From: Citrobacter portucalensis
GTDB taxonomy: Bacteria; Pseudomonadota; Gammaproteobacteria; Enterobacterales; Enterobacteriaceae
Assembly (NCBI RefSeq): GCF_002042885.1
Contig: NZ_MVFY01000001.1
Coordinates: 372,001-436,000, forward strand
Reading direction: 5' to 3'
Length of the DNA stretch: 64,000 nucleotides
The notes below the pieces were generated by a model that was given only the letters and a program-made list of their open reading frames with translations, had not been told where the DNA came from and made no database searches. A program made the position numbers and the translations under genes. This document shows positions 28,162 to 38,083 of the stretch, one piece after another (the stretch's first letter is position 1; every line of letters begins with the position of its first letter).

Positions 28162-29358
28162 ATGTCTTTAAGTGCCAATTCCGATGCCGTGACCTATGCC
28201 AAATCGGCTAACGCTAAAACCGCAGCAGAAACCGGTGACCGTATTGAATGGGTAAAACTGTCTCTGGCTTTCCTTCCTCTGGCAACACCCGTGAGCGATG
28301 CCAAAGTGCTCACCGGTCGCCAGAAACCGCTAACTGAAGTCGCCATAATCATCGCCGAGATCCGCAGCCGCGACGGGTTTGAAGGCGTGGGATTTAGTTA
28401 CTCCAAGCGGGCTGGCGGCCAGGGAATATATGCGCATGCCAAAGAAATTGCCGATAACCTGTTAGGCGAAGATCCAAACGACATTGACAAGATCTACACC
28501 AAACTGCTGTGGGCTGGCGCTTCCGTGGGGCGCAGCGGCATGGCGGTACAAGCCATCTCCCCTATCGATATCGCATTATGGGATATGAAAGCCAAGCGTG
28601 CAGGATTGCCGCTGGCAAAACTGCTTGGCGCGCATCGGGACTCCGTGCAGTGCTACAACACCTCCGGCGGATTCCTGCATACGCCGCTGGATCAGGTGCT
28701 AAAAAACGTGGTTATTTCCCGTGAAAACGGCATTGGTGGTATCAAACTCAAGGTTGGTCAGCCAAACTGCGCTGAGGATATTCGCCGCTTGACCGCGGTG
28801 CGTGAAGCGCTGGGGGATGACTTCCCGCTAATGGTCGATGCCAATCAGCAGTGGGATCGGGAAACCGCCATCCGTATGGGACGTAAAATGGAGCAGTTCA
28901 ATCTAATCTGGATTGAAGAGCCGCTGGACGCCTACGATGTTGAAGGCCACGCCCAACTGGCCGCCGCGCTTGATACCCCGATTGCCACCGGTGAAATGCT
29001 GACCAGCTTCCGCGAACATGAACAGCTGATCCTCGGCAATGCCAGCGATTTTGTGCAGCCCGATGCACCGCGTGTGGGAGGGATTTCACCGTTCCTGAAA
29101 ATTATGGACCTGGCGGCTAAACATGGTCGCAAGTTGGCTCCACACTTCGCTATGGAAGTTCACCTGCATCTGTCCGCCGCTTATCCGCTTGAGCCATGGC
29201 TGGAGCATTTTGAATGGCTGAACCCGTTATTTAACGAACAACTTGAGCTGCGCGATGGCCGGATGTGGGTTTCCGATCGTCACGGTCTGGGCTTCAGCAT
29301 CAGCGAGCAGGCGCGCCGCTGGACGCAATTAACCTGCGAGTTTGGCAAACGTCCTTAA
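28162..29358 (+). CDS. L-talarate/galactarate dehydratase
   Basis: This 398-residue mandelate-racemase-type enolase-superfamily enzyme dehydrates L-talarate or galactarate to 5-keto-4-deoxy-glucarate and can epimerise the two. The catalytic residues fall at the positions known for the Salmonella STM3697 enzyme: Lys195/Lys197 (GGIKLKVG), metal ligands Asp226, Glu252 and Glu278, and general base His328 (APHFAMEVH). The protein is nearly identical to that enzyme by memory. ATG 28162 follows GGAGAG. The downstream MFS gene completes a transport-plus-first-step module; later aldarate enzymes (aldolase, reductase) are not in the window and must be elsewhere. Confidence 0.95.
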   Translation: MSLSANSDAVTYAKSANAKTAAETGDRIEWVKLSLAFLPLATPVSDAKVLTGRQKPLTEVAIIIAEIRSRDGFEGVGFSYSKRAGGQGIYAHAKEIADNLLGEDPNDIDKIYTKLLWAGASVGRSGMAVQAISPIDIALWDMKAKRAGLPLAKLLGAHRDSVQCYNTSGGFLHTPLDQVLKNVVISRENGIGGIKLKVGQPNCAEDIRRLTAVREALGDDFPLMVDANQQWDRETAIRMGRKMEQFNLIWIEEPLDAYDVEGHAQLAAALDTPIATGEMLTSFREHEQLILGNASDFVQPDAPRVGGISPFLKIMDLAAKHGRKLAPHFAMEVHLHLSAAYPLEPWLEHFEWLNPLFNEQLELRDGRMWVSDRHGLGFSISEQARRWTQLTCEFGKRP

Positions 29359-29365
29359 TTAATTT

Positions 29366-29386
29366 GGCGGGTAAGCAATACCCGCC
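29366..29386 (+). terminator. Intercistronic hairpin
   Basis: GGCGGGTA/TACCCGCC is a perfect 8-bp stem with a 5-nt loop and no U-run. It lies between the dehydratase and transporter genes and may attenuate or protect the upstream message. Confidence 0.5.
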
Positions 29387-29432
29387 ATCCTCCCCTACAA
29401 AAACGCTCTCAACCTTATGAAAGGAGTGGGTG

Positions 29433-30743
29433 ATGAACACAATAATAAAGCGTACAAAAGTGCGTTACGGCATTCTGATATTTCTGTTTCTTGCGACCGT
29501 ATTTAATTACGCTGATCGCGCGACGTTATCCGTCGTGGCGCCGATTATGAGCAAAGAATTAGGTTTTGATCCTGAAGCAATGGGGCTGGCCTTTTCTGCC
29601 TTCGGTATTTCTTATGTCATTATGCAACTACCCGGCGGCTGGCTGCTGGATCGCTATGGCTCGCGTCTGGTATACGGCTGCGCACTGATTGGCTGGTCGC
29701 TGGTGACTATGTTTCAGGGCACCATTTATCTGTACGCCAGCCCGCTTGTCGTATTGATTATCTTACGATTACTGATGGGTGCGATTGAAGCTCCGGCCTT
29801 TCCGGCCAATAGCCGATTAAGCGTGCAGTGGTTTCCTAATAACGAACGGGGCTTTGTTACCTCTGTCTATCAGGCCGCGCAATATATCTCGTTAGGGATT
29901 ATTACACCGCTAATGACGATTATTTTGCATAATCTCAGTTGGCACTTTGTGTTTTATTACATTGGGGCAATAGGCGTTATTCTTGGCATCTTCTGGTTGG
30001 TCAAAGTAAGAGACCCTATGCATCATCCAAAGGTGAACCAGCAGGAAATTGACTATATTCGGGAAGGCGGTGGTGAACCGTCGCTGGGTAATAAAAAAGA
30101 ACCACAGAAGATTACCTTTGCGCAAATTAAAAGCGTCTGCGTCAACCGCATGATGATTGGCGTATATATCGGACAGTTCTGCGTGACATCCATTACCTGG
30201 TTCTTCCTGACCTGGTTCCCTACTTATCTGTATCAGGCGAAAGGCATGTCGATCCTCAAAGTGGGGTTTGTCGCCAGTATCCCTGCCATTGCCGGTTTTA
30301 TCGGTGGATTATTAGGCGGTGTTTTCTCCGACTGGCTTTTAAAGCGCGGCTACAGCCTGACGATTGCCCGTAAGCTGCCGGTTATCTGCGGAATGCTGCT
30401 TTCCTGCGTCATCGTTATCGCCAACTACACCTCGTCAGAATTTGTGGTGATCGCGGCGATGAGTCTGGCGTTTTTCGCCAAAGGTTTTGGCAATCTGGGA
30501 TGGTGCGTACTTAGCGATACCTCGCCAAAAGAAGTGCTCGGTATTGCAGGTGGCGTTTTCAATATGTGCGGCAATATGGCCAGTATCATCACGCCACTGG
30601 TGATCGGCATCATTCTGGCGAATACCCAGTCTTTTGATTACGCCATTCTGTACGTCGGTTCGATGGGGCTGATTGGCCTGATTTCTTATCTGTTTATCGT
30701 GGGTCCATTGGATCGTATTACGCTGACCCCTTCTGTCGCGTAA
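29433..30743 (+). CDS. MFS aldarate transporter (GarP/GudP type)
   Basis: This 436-residue anion:cation symporter of the MFS has about twelve helices. It carries the N-terminal FNYADRATLSVVAP motif of galactarate/glucarate permeases and the GGWLLDRYGSR loop. Its place directly after the talarate/galactarate dehydratase, as in Salmonella STM3698, implies it imports the same acid sugars. ATG 29433 is chosen with AAGGAG 6 nt upstream; an in-frame GTG at 29430 is an alternative. Confidence 0.9.
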   Translation: MNTIIKRTKVRYGILIFLFLATVFNYADRATLSVVAPIMSKELGFDPEAMGLAFSAFGISYVIMQLPGGWLLDRYGSRLVYGCALIGWSLVTMFQGTIYLYASPLVVLIILRLLMGAIEAPAFPANSRLSVQWFPNNERGFVTSVYQAAQYISLGIITPLMTIILHNLSWHFVFYYIGAIGVILGIFWLVKVRDPMHHPKVNQQEIDYIREGGGEPSLGNKKEPQKITFAQIKSVCVNRMMIGVYIGQFCVTSITWFFLTWFPTYLYQAKGMSILKVGFVASIPAIAGFIGGLLGGVFSDWLLKRGYSLTIARKLPVICGMLLSCVIVIANYTSSEFVVIAAMSLAFFAKGFGNLGWCVLSDTSPKEVLGIAGGVFNMCGNMASIITPLVIGIILANTQSFDYAILYVGSMGLIGLISYLFIVGPLDRITLTPSVA

Positions 30744-30769
30744 TTTAAAACTTATGGCGATAGTTCGCC

Positions 30770-30810
30770 CGCTGTTCCGGGATTTGCACTCCTGCGGAAC
30801 AGCGTTTTTT
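30770..30810 (+). terminator. Rho-independent terminator of the talarate operon
   Basis: CGCTGTTCCG/CGGAACAGCG is a perfect 10-bp stem with a 15-nt loop followed by six T's. It also lies just after the convergent GST gene. Confidence 0.9.
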
Positions 30811-30812
30811 AC

Positions 30813-31430
30813 TCAAATAATCTTATTGCTTTTCAGTACGGTACGCAGCCTCGGATGCTGACAAACCGCATCGGCGATGGCGCTAATATTCGGCGTGTTG
30901 TCCTGAAACCAGTCATGCCCTGGTCCCCAGGTGCGCATAACGGCAATGTAAATGTCCAGCAGTGTTAGCTGATCCCCAAATGCGTACGGCTCGGCGCTTA
31001 GCTGGTTGTTCAGCCACATATAGAGGGATTTACGGTACTCAATGCAGCTCTTTTTCAACTGCGCCGGGGCGTCCGGTACCCATCGGTCAGGATAATCGGC
31101 ATAGGTAAACGTGGGATAGACATTTGCCACCAACCATATCAGCAGACGCTGAAACTGCTGGCGTTCGGCGTGTCCAACGGGTGGTGAAAGTTCGGGGCGA
31201 CGATCGAGGATCATCAGCGCGATCGCCGCCGTTTCCGTCATTACGCTGCCATTTTCCAGTACCAGCGTGGGCACCTGGCATAGCGGATTCATTGTTTTAA
31301 GCAACTCCCGCGAAGGACCATCGCTGTCAAAACCTTCCACATCAATAAAGCTGTAAGGGATCTCCGCCAGTGTGAGCATCACTTCACTGATGGCCGATCC
31401 CCAGCCCGGTACCCCATAGACCTTAATCAT
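30813..31430 (-). CDS. Glutathione S-transferase family protein
   Basis: This 205-residue two-domain GST has a thioredoxin-like N-terminal domain (MIKVYGVPGWGSAISEVML), the cis-proline context CQVPTLVLENG and the ETAAI glutathione-binding motif, then an all-helical C-terminal domain. Substrate unknown. The start MIKVYG at 31430 fits the family; the in-frame upstream extension to 31703 runs through the divergent LysR gene and is not real. The 112-bp gap to LysR suggests control by that regulator. Confidence 0.85.
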   Translation of the reverse strand: MIKVYGVPGWGSAISEVMLTLAEIPYSFIDVEGFDSDGPSRELLKTMNPLCQVPTLVLENGSVMTETAAIALMILDRRPELSPPVGHAERQQFQRLLIWLVANVYPTFTYADYPDRWVPDAPAQLKKSCIEYRKSLYMWLNNQLSAEPYAFGDQLTLLDIYIAVMRTWGPGHDWFQDNTPNISAIADAVCQHPRLRTVLKSNKII

Positions 31431-31542
31431 GCTGCAACCCCCAACGTTAAAACCCTGAGTGTAGAGCAGCATTCGGCAACCTATGCAGACATGATTATTA
31501 CTTTCATAATAACAATGGTCGAATACCGGGAGAGAATAAGCA

Positions 31543-32472
31543 ATGCGTTCCAGTATGTTTGAATACATGAACATTTTTGTACAGGTTGTTGAGCAAGGTG
31601 GATTTGCCAGAGCCGCAGATGTGTTACACCTGCACCGCCCTGCGGTGACCAAAGCTATCCAACATCTTGAAGACGATCTGGGGGCAAAGTTGCTTAACCG
31701 CACGACTCGTAAAGTGAGTCTGACAGAAGAAGGTGATGCCTTTTACCAACGCACAAAAATACTGCTCAGTGACGTTGATGACATCATGGCTTCTTTTTCA
31801 CCTGCCCGCCCGCCGCGCGGAAAACTCAGGGTTAATGCCCCTCTGTCGCTGGCGCACTCCGTATTAGTTCCTGCGCTGAAAGATTTCCAGTCGCGATATC
31901 CTGACATCGAGATGGTACTCACCTCCACCGACCGTAGAATCGATATGCTTGCCGAAGGCATCGACTGCATGATCCGTATTGGCGAGCTACAAGATTCGAC
32001 CTTGATCTCCAGGCGGCTTGGTGAGGTCAAAATGGTGACCTGTGCTTCACCGGATTATCTGCAAAAACAGGGGGTGCCGCAGGTACCAGAGGATTTATCC
32101 CGACACCAGGCGCTTAACTTTTTTAGCGAGCGTCATCGCGAGGCGCTGGAATGGACCTTCGTCAACAGAGGTAAAACCGAATCGTTCACCCCCGCAGGGC
32201 GGATAAGCGTTGATAACTCCGATATTCTGTTGACCGGCTGCTTATCTGGACTCGGCATTATACGTGGCGTTCATGCTGTCCTTGCGCCCTATCTTCAGTC
32301 AGGCCAGCTTGTTGAGGTGCTGGCCGATTATACCGGAGAATCAAAACCAGTTTCGGTGCTTTACCCGGACAGACGTCATCTCGCCCCTCGGGTTCGGGTA
32401 TTCATTGACTGGTTATGCGAACTTTTTAGCCAACAAAAACCGCGACTTCAGGGATTATTACAAAATAAGTAA
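31543..32472 (+). CDS. LysR-family regulator
   Basis: This 309-residue LTTR has an N-terminal winged HTH (FVQVVEQGGFARAADVLHLH... LLNRTTRKVSLTEEG, about residues 12-70) and a C-terminal effector domain starting near RGKLRVNAPL. It is closest in style to the AaeR/DmlR-like subgroup. It is divergent from the GST gene and in line with the MDR oxidoreductase, so both are candidate targets. ATG 31543 or the in-frame ATG 31555 could start the protein. Confidence 0.85.
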   Translation: MRSSMFEYMNIFVQVVEQGGFARAADVLHLHRPAVTKAIQHLEDDLGAKLLNRTTRKVSLTEEGDAFYQRTKILLSDVDDIMASFSPARPPRGKLRVNAPLSLAHSVLVPALKDFQSRYPDIEMVLTSTDRRIDMLAEGIDCMIRIGELQDSTLISRRLGEVKMVTCASPDYLQKQGVPQVPEDLSRHQALNFFSERHREALEWTFVNRGKTESFTPAGRISVDNSDILLTGCLSGLGIIRGVHAVLAPYLQSGQLVEVLADYTGESKPVSVLYPDRRHLAPRVRVFIDWLCELFSQQKPRLQGLLQNK

Positions 32473-32561
32473 TAGTGAAGTTCCGCAACAACGGTTTTTC
32501 ACTCTCATCTGAGTCGTTAAATTGTGCAGACCCAATACAGAACAATTTACTGAGGTCTGCT

Positions 32562-33551
32562 ATGTCTAAGGTCGTAGTTTTTAATCAAATTGGTGGCGCT
32601 GAAGTCCTGAAGATTCAGGAGATGCAGGTTCCCGCGCCTGATGCAAATGAGGTTCAGATCCGCGTGCGGGCTATTGGTATCAACCGTGCGGAAGTTATGT
32701 ACCGCACCGGACAGTATATTTACCAACCTAATTTCCCGGCGCAACTGGGTTATGAAGCTGCCGGAGTCATTGAATCAGTGGGAGACAACGTACGTGAGTT
32801 TGCACCTGGCGATTACGTTAGCGTCATCCCGGCATTCAGCTTTCATCAATATGGAATGTATGGTGAAGTCGTTAATGCCCCCGCTCACGCGGTCGTAAAG
32901 CATCCACAAAACCTGAGCTTTACCGAGGCTGCTGCCAGCTGGATGATGTATGTGACCGCTTTCGGTGCGCTGGTTGAATATGCGGATATTAAGCCCGGTG
33001 ATAACGTGCTGATCAATGCTGCTTCCAGCAGCGTCGGACTGGCGGCAATTCAGATTGCTAACATGCGGGGAGCAAAACCGATTGCGATGACACGGACCAG
33101 TGAGAAACGTGATCAGCTGCTGCAACTGGGCGCGGCAGAGGTTATTGCAAGCCAGGAGCAGGATCTGGTGGCCGAGATTCAGCGGATTACTGAGGGTAAA
33201 GGAACCCGCGTGGTGTTCGATCCGGTCGGTGGCCCAGCGGTGGCAAAAATTGCCCAAGTGATGCCAGCCGGTGGGCTCTTTTTCCAGTATGGTTCGCTTG
33301 ATTCACGTGACCTTTCTATCCCGGTCATTGAGATACTCGGTCGCCATCTGACCTTCCGCGGCTATGAAATTTTCGAAATCACCACGGACGCAGAAAAACT
33401 TGCGCGGGCGAAACGGTTTATCTTTGAAGGATTGCAGTCTGGCCAGCTCAAACCGCTGATTGATAAAACCTTTGCCTTTGATGATATCGTCGAAGCACAT
33501 CAATACATGGAAGCCAACGGCCAGGTAGGCAAAATCGTCGTCACTCTGTAA
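32562..33551 (+). CDS. MDR-superfamily (quinone oxidoreductase-like) NADPH oxidoreductase
   Basis: This 329-residue medium-chain reductase has a GroES-like N-terminal domain with GINRAEVMYRTGQY and GYEAAGVIESVG, then a Rossmann domain with NVLINAASSSVGLAAIQIA. The cysteine and histidine zinc ligands of alcohol dehydrogenases are absent, so it is probably a zinc-free NAD(P)H quinone or enone reductase. The start MSKVVVFNQ at 32562 follows a TGAGG site; an upstream in-frame extension to 32475 is unlikely. It lies 89 bp downstream of the LysR gene. Substrate unknown. Confidence 0.85.
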   Translation: MSKVVVFNQIGGAEVLKIQEMQVPAPDANEVQIRVRAIGINRAEVMYRTGQYIYQPNFPAQLGYEAAGVIESVGDNVREFAPGDYVSVIPAFSFHQYGMYGEVVNAPAHAVVKHPQNLSFTEAAASWMMYVTAFGALVEYADIKPGDNVLINAASSSVGLAAIQIANMRGAKPIAMTRTSEKRDQLLQLGAAEVIASQEQDLVAEIQRITEGKGTRVVFDPVGGPAVAKIAQVMPAGGLFFQYGSLDSRDLSIPVIEILGRHLTFRGYEIFEITTDAEKLARAKRFIFEGLQSGQLKPLIDKTFAFDDIVEAHQYMEANGQVGKIVVTL

Positions 33552-33557
33552 CCTCTG

Positions 33558-33579
33558 TGCGGCACAGCCTTGTGCCGCA
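33558..33579. terminator. Hairpin between convergent genes
   Basis: TGCGGCACA/TGTGCCGCA is a perfect 9-bp stem with a 4-nt loop between the MDR gene and the ABC ATPase gene. The U-run is poor on both strands. Confidence 0.6.
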
Positions 33580-33586
33580 ATGTGTC

Positions 33587-34360
33587 TCAAAGCACTTTCG
33601 ACAAAAACTGCTGAGTGCGCGTGTGGCGTGGATGATTCAGCACCTGCTCGCTGCTGCCCTGCTCGATGATTTTGCCATCGACCATAAACACCACCTGATC
33701 CGCCACTTCCCGGGCGAAGCCAATCTCATGCGTTACCACAACCAGCGTGGTTCCCGACTTCGCCAGCGCTTTAATGACATCCAGTACTTCACCGACCAGT
33801 TCAGGATCCAGTGCAGATGTAGGCTCATCAAACAGCATGACGCGCGGATTTAACGCCAGCGCACGGGCAATAGCGATACGCTGCTGCTGACCTCCGGATA
33901 AGTGACGCGACCAGGCATCGGCTTTATTCCGTAACCCTACCGCATCAAGCAGAGTTAATGCCCGCTCGGTGGCGGTTTTACGCGTTGCCAGTCCGTGCGC
34001 AATGGGCGCTTCAATCAGATTCTCCAGAACCGTTAAGTGCGGGAACAGATTAAAGTTTTGGAACACATAGCCGACGTTAACACGCTGGCGCAAAATTTCC
34101 GCCTCTTTCAGCTCATATAGCTTATCTCCCTGCCGACGATAGCCAATGTAATCGCCATCGATTTGAATAAACCCCTCATCGACGCGTTCCAGATGGTTGA
34201 TGGTCCGCAAGAGTGTGGATTTCCCAGAACCGGACGGGCCAAGAATAACCGTTACCGTACCGGGAGGGATCTCCAGCGACACATTATCCAGCGCTTTGTG
34301 GCGACCAAAGTATTTGCTAACGCCGGTAATAGAAATATGGCCTTCAGGCGAGCGGGACAT
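33587..34360 (-). CDS. Polar amino-acid ABC importer ATPase (TcyN/YecC type)
   Basis: This 257-residue ATP-binding subunit has Walker [10 protein letters not shown], a Q-loop in [13 protein letters not shown], signature LSGGQQQR, Walker [14 protein letters not shown] and switch histidine VVTHE. Sequence style is that of polar amino-acid importers, including the cystine type. MSRSPEGH at 34360 is chosen because AGGAGG precedes it by 6 nt; this overlaps the permease end by 17 bp. It is the last gene of a seven-gene minus-strand operon. Confidence 0.9.
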   Translation of the reverse strand: MSRSPEGHISITGVSKYFGRHKALDNVSLEIPPGTVTVILGPSGSGKSTLLRTINHLERVDEGFIQIDGDYIGYRRQGDKLYELKEAEILRQRVNVGYVFQNFNLFPHLTVLENLIEAPIAHGLATRKTATERALTLLDAVGLRNKADAWSRHLSGGQQQRIAIARALALNPRVMLFDEPTSALDPELVGEVLDVIKALAKSGTTLVVVTHEIGFAREVADQVVFMVDGKIIEQGSSEQVLNHPRHTRTQQFLSKVL

Positions 34361-35270
34361 GGACGGCCTCCTGCTGTGGACGTTGACGACTGCGTTTTTC
34401 TGCACGACTCACCCGGGCTGTGTTGATCGCTGAACGTCGTTCGCTGCGTGCCAACGCACGTTCAACCAGGTGCTGAATTAACGACAGGACGCTGGTGATC
34501 ACCAGATACCATACCGCACCCACCATCAGCAGCGGGATCACTTCCTGCGTGCGGTTATATATCATCTGGATGGTGTAGAACAGCTCCGGCATTGCCAGCA
34601 CATATACCATCGCCGTCCCTTTCGCCAGGCTGATGATTTCATTGAATCCAGCAGGCAAAATGGTGCGCAGCGCCTGCGGCAGAATAATCCGCAGCGTACG
34701 TCGCCCTGCTGGTAAGCCCAGTGCTGCCGCTGCCTCGTACTGACCGTGATCGACCCCTAAAAATCCACCCCGAATAATTTCAGCGGTATAGGCGCTTTGC
34801 ACCAGCGTCAGGCCAACCACCGCAGTGGAAAACTGACCGAGTACATTGATGGTCTCAAAACTTCCCCACTGAATGGGAGTGAACGGAATACCAATCGTCA
34901 ACGTGTCGTACAGATAGGAGAAGTTGTACAAAACGATCAGCACCACAATCAGCGGTAACGAACGAAACAGCCAGATGTACCCCCATGCCAGACCGTTCAA
35001 CAGCCAGGAAGATGAAAGCCGCGCCAACGCCAGCAGACCGCCGATGACAATACTCAACAGCGTCCCGATCAGCGTCAGTAACAGCGTTTGCCCGAGGCCG
35101 GACAAGATAACCGGATCAAAGAACCAGCGGGCAAACACGCTCCATTCCCAGCGCGGATTAAACGCCACGGACTGGAGAATTACCGCAAGGGCAAATAAGG
35201 CAATGACCGCGCCTACGGTACGCATGGGATAACGTGCCGGTACGACTCTAATGCTATCTGTCGTTTTCAT
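34344..35270 (-). CDS. Polar amino-acid ABC importer permease
   Basis: This 308-residue inner-membrane protein of the HisM/GlnP family has about five to six helices. The EAA loop that touches the ATPase is [26 protein letters not shown]. The C-terminus is strongly basic and extended (residues 275-308) beyond the family core. AGGAGAG precedes ATG 35270. Only one permease is encoded, so it presumably works as a homodimer. Confidence 0.9.
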   Translation of the reverse strand: MKTTDSIRVVPARYPMRTVGAVIALFALAVILQSVAFNPRWEWSVFARWFFDPVILSGLGQTLLLTLIGTLLSIVIGGLLALARLSSSWLLNGLAWGYIWLFRSLPLIVVLIVLYNFSYLYDTLTIGIPFTPIQWGSFETINVLGQFSTAVVGLTLVQSAYTAEIIRGGFLGVDHGQYEAAAALGLPAGRRTLRIILPQALRTILPAGFNEIISLAKGTAMVYVLAMPELFYTIQMIYNRTQEVIPLLMVGAVWYLVITSVLSLIQHLVERALARSERRSAINTARVSRAEKRSRQRPQQEAVHVPLA

Positions 35271-35279
35271 TTTCTCTCC

Positions 35280-35789
35280 TCAGGCGATTCTGGCCTGACC
35301 GGCAATAGTCAGCAGTTTGGTAAAGCGCAGTCGTCCATCAAACGGCGGCAGGCTGTACTCTTCGGGATCGCGCGTCGTATCAAATTGCGGATCGTAGCCC
35401 TGGCTTAAATAAAGTCTGACGGCCTCCGGCTGGCGAAATCCCGTGGTCAGATAAATCCGGCTGTAGCCTGCGAGCAGCGCTCTACGTTCCAGTTCCTGCA
35501 CCACCCGCGCCGCCAGCCCCTGCTGACGCAGGCTGCTTTTTGTCCAGATACGCTTAATCTCGGCGGTGTCCTTGTCGTAAGGTTTGTAAGCCCCGGTGGC
35601 GATAATTTCGCCGCGGCGCTCCAGTACCACAAAAAGTCCCTGCGGCGCCAGATACCATTCGGTCAGTTCCACTTCAGCGTCGCGAGAAAAGTAATCGCCA
35701 TAGCGGGCGGCATATTCACCGAACAGACCGTTCAAAATGGGCTGCAGCTCGCTGGCTTCCGGTGAGAGCACGCGAAATTGATCGCTCAC
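35280..35789 (-). CDS. GNAT-family N-acetyltransferase
   Basis: This 169-residue acetyltransferase has the acetyl-CoA pyrophosphate loop in SLRQQGLAARVVQELERRA (motif Q/R-x-x-G-x-A) and a preceding IKRIWTK strand. The start is GTG 35789, with a strong AAGGAGG 5 nt upstream. It sits between permease and binding-protein genes of an importer and shares the operon with an M20 deacylase and two flavin monooxygenases. The same mix occurs in Bacillus, where acetyltransferases (SnaA/YxeL) acetylate S-modified cysteines. That role is inferred here. Confidence 0.85.
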   Translation of the reverse strand: MSDQFRVLSPEASELQPILNGLFGEYAARYGDYFSRDAEVELTEWYLAPQGLFVVLERRGEIIATGAYKPYDKDTAEIKRIWTKSSLRQQGLAARVVQELERRALLAGYSRIYLTTGFRQPEAVRLYLSQGYDPQFDTTRDPEEYSLPPFDGRLRFTKLLTIAGQARIA

Positions 35790-35799
35790 GATGACCTCC

Positions 35800-36732
35800 T
35801 TAGTCGCCTAAACCGGCCGGGTTGATTTCAGATTGTGGAATGCGTTCCACCCCTTCTCCCCAGCGATTCAGCACCTTGTCATAGTCGCCGTTGCCAATCA
35901 CGCCGTTGAGGGCGGTTTGTACCGGCAGAACCAGACCGCTGTCTTTTTTCAGCGTCACAGCGATATGTGCCGCTTTTGGCCAACCGCCATCAACGCTACC
36001 CACTAATTGCGTTTTACCGTTGAGTGCAGCTTTCCACGCGCCGATTACATTAGGACCGAAGTAGGCATCGGCGCGGCCTGACTGTAGGGCCAGGGTTTGC
36101 GCGGCATCATCTTTGGTATATACCGGCGTAAACGGCTGTAACCCTTTCTTCACGTTCTCATCGTTCCAGGCCAACAGAATGGCTTCCTGGTTAGTCCCCG
36201 AACCGACGATAATGCGTAGTCCTGCGATATCTTCCGCCTGCTCGATTTTCTTCAGCTTGCTACCGGTTTTGACATAAAAGCCAAGAGAGTCCTTCCGATA
36301 CGTCGCGAAATCGAATTTTTCTTTGCGTGCTTTGGTGACGGTAATATTGCTGATCGCGGCATCGTATTTGCCGGAAGTGACGCCCAGCGGCCAGTCTTCC
36401 CATGACGTAGGTACAACGTTGAGTTCCAGCCCCAAACTGTCAGCCACCAGACGCGCGATATCCGCCTCGCTGCCGATCAGCGTTTTATTGTCATCGGCAA
36501 AGACGGTCAGCGGCGGCTGGCTGAGCCCGGCAATCGCCACGGTGAATTTACCTGGTACGGCCAGGTGCAGGTTTGCGGGCAACTGCGCAATCGCCTGCGG
36601 ATTCTTAGCTGTATTGATCGGCGCTTTATTGGCTTCCAGGCTTACGCCGGTGCCGTTAATCGTCACCTCATTTGCCCAAACGGTCGCGCTTAAAGCCAGT
36701 GACAGCGCGAGAAATACTGATTTTTTCTGCAT
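35800..36732 (-). CDS. ABC importer substrate-binding protein
   Basis: This 310-residue periplasmic solute-binding protein of family 3 (amino acids) has a signal peptide MQKKSVFLALSLALSATVWA. The ligand-site core has SEADIARLVADSLGLELN, DAAISNITVTKARKEKFDFA and GSGTNQEAIL. About 45 extra residues between signal peptide and core (roughly 21-60) are not typical of the family. The ligand is unknown; operon context suggests a sulfur-containing or S-modified amino acid. Confidence 0.9.
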   Translation of the reverse strand: MQKKSVFLALSLALSATVWANEVTINGTGVSLEANKAPINTAKNPQAIAQLPANLHLAVPGKFTVAIAGLSQPPLTVFADDNKTLIGSEADIARLVADSLGLELNVVPTSWEDWPLGVTSGKYDAAISNITVTKARKEKFDFATYRKDSLGFYVKTGSKLKKIEQAEDIAGLRIIVGSGTNQEAILLAWNDENVKKGLQPFTPVYTKDDAAQTLALQSGRADAYFGPNVIGAWKAALNGKTQLVGSVDGGWPKAAHIAVTLKKDSGLVLPVQTALNGVIGNGDYDKVLNRWGEGVERIPQSEINPAGLGD

Positions 36733-36744
36733 AGCGTTTTTCTC

Positions 36745-38058
36745 TTATTGTGTGAATTGATTTGCAGGTGTCGCTAATCCCAGGCTTGCGCGCAGGGTCG
36801 TACCGGGATATTCATGGCGGAACAGGCCGCGCGCCTGAAGCACGGGGACAACCTGTTCGACAAAACGCGGGAAGGTATCCGGCGTTCCGCCCTGGATGAT
36901 AAAACCGTCTGCGGCTTTTTCGTCGAACCACTGCTGCAAGCCGTCGGCAACCTGTTGTGGCGTGCCGCTGAAACGCGGACGTGGACTGGCCGCTTCCAGA
37001 GCAACCTGACGAAGTGTTAAACCACGCTCGCGTGCGTTGCGTTTGATCTCATCAGTCGTACTGCGAAAGCTGTTTTGTCCGAGAGAGCCCAGATCCGGGA
37101 ACGGTGCGTCCAGCGGATATTGGGCAAAATCATGATGTTCAAAGTAGCGGCCAAGATAGTTCAGCGCGTCAGTAACGGAGACCAGCGCAGCGGTAGTCTG
37201 ATACTGCTGCTCAACGTCTTCTGCGCTGTCGCCAACAATAACGCTGACGCCCTGGAATATATGCAGTTGTTCGGGATGTCGTCCGGCGACTTCCAGCTGG
37301 CTTTTTACATCCTGATAGAACGCTTTAGCCTCTGCCAGCGACTCCTGATGGGTAAAAATGGCATCAGCATGCTGCGCCGCTAATTTTTTACCATCTGCTG
37401 AAGCGCCCGCCTGAAATATAATCGGACGACCTTGTGGTGTACGCCCAATATTTAAGGGCCCGGCAACCTGGAAATAATCTCCATGATGATTAAGCGTATG
37501 CAGTTTTTGCGGATTAAAAAATTCCCCACTTGTTTTATTACGGGTAAAAGCATCGTCTTCCCAGGAATCCCACAGTCCTTTCACTACCTGTAAATATTCA
37601 TCAGCAATACGATAACGCTGGGCATGCTCTGGATGCTGAGCGCGAGAGTAGTTTTTTGCCGATCCTTCCAGAGGCGACGTCACCACGTTCCAACCTGCGC
37701 GCCCCTTGCTGAGATGGTCCAGGCTAGCGAACTGCCGTGCGGTCGTAAACGGCTCGCTATATGATGTGGACACCGTGCCAACCAGCCCCAGATTCTTGGT
37801 GATACTGGCCAAAGCGGATAATACTGTCAGCGGCTCAAAACGATTTAAAAAGTGCGGGATTGATTTTTCATTAATATACAGACCATCGGCGACAAAAATA
37901 AAATCCAGCTTCCCCTTTTCCGCAATAAGCGCCGTCTCTTTGACAAAATCAAAATTAATACTGGCATCAGCCTGAGCCACCGGATGGCGCCATGCGGACA
38001 TATTTCCCGATGCGCCATGTAGAATAGTGCCGAGCCGTAGTTGCCGATTTTCAGCCAT
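36745..38058 (-). CDS. NtaA/SnaA/DszA-family FMN monooxygenase
   Basis: This 437-residue luciferase-like, reduced-FMN-dependent monooxygenase belongs to the group of nitrilotriacetate, DszA and Bacillus CmoJ/YxeK enzymes. Group features include [20 protein letters not shown], the [17 protein letters not shown] segment and PVIFQAG-like [10 protein letters not shown]. Such enzymes break C-S or C-N bonds using FMNH2 from a separate reductase, which is not encoded in this operon. The start follows a GGGTAGGGG stretch. Confidence 0.88.
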   Translation of the reverse strand: MAENRQLRLGTILHGASGNMSAWRHPVAQADASINFDFVKETALIAEKGKLDFIFVADGLYINEKSIPHFLNRFEPLTVLSALASITKNLGLVGTVSTSYSEPFTTARQFASLDHLSKGRAGWNVVTSPLEGSAKNYSRAQHPEHAQRYRIADEYLQVVKGLWDSWEDDAFTRNKTSGEFFNPQKLHTLNHHGDYFQVAGPLNIGRTPQGRPIIFQAGASADGKKLAAQHADAIFTHQESLAEAKAFYQDVKSQLEVAGRHPEQLHIFQGVSVIVGDSAEDVEQQYQTTAALVSVTDALNYLGRYFEHHDFAQYPLDAPFPDLGSLGQNSFRSTTDEIKRNARERGLTLRQVALEAASPRPRFSGTPQQVADGLQQWFDEKAADGFIIQGGTPDTFPRFVEQVVPVLQARGLFRHEYPGTTLRASLGLATPANQFTQ

Positions 38059-38083
38059 AATAACCCCTACCCAACAGGTAAAC

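Noticed and set aside
31431-31703. N-terminal extension of the GST frame to 296 residues
   Set aside because: It runs through the divergent LysR coding region; the GST fold starts at MIKVYG (31430).
33303-33590. Antisense frame opposite the MDR gene end
   Set aside because: It is a shadow of the oxidoreductase; no family similarity or start signal.
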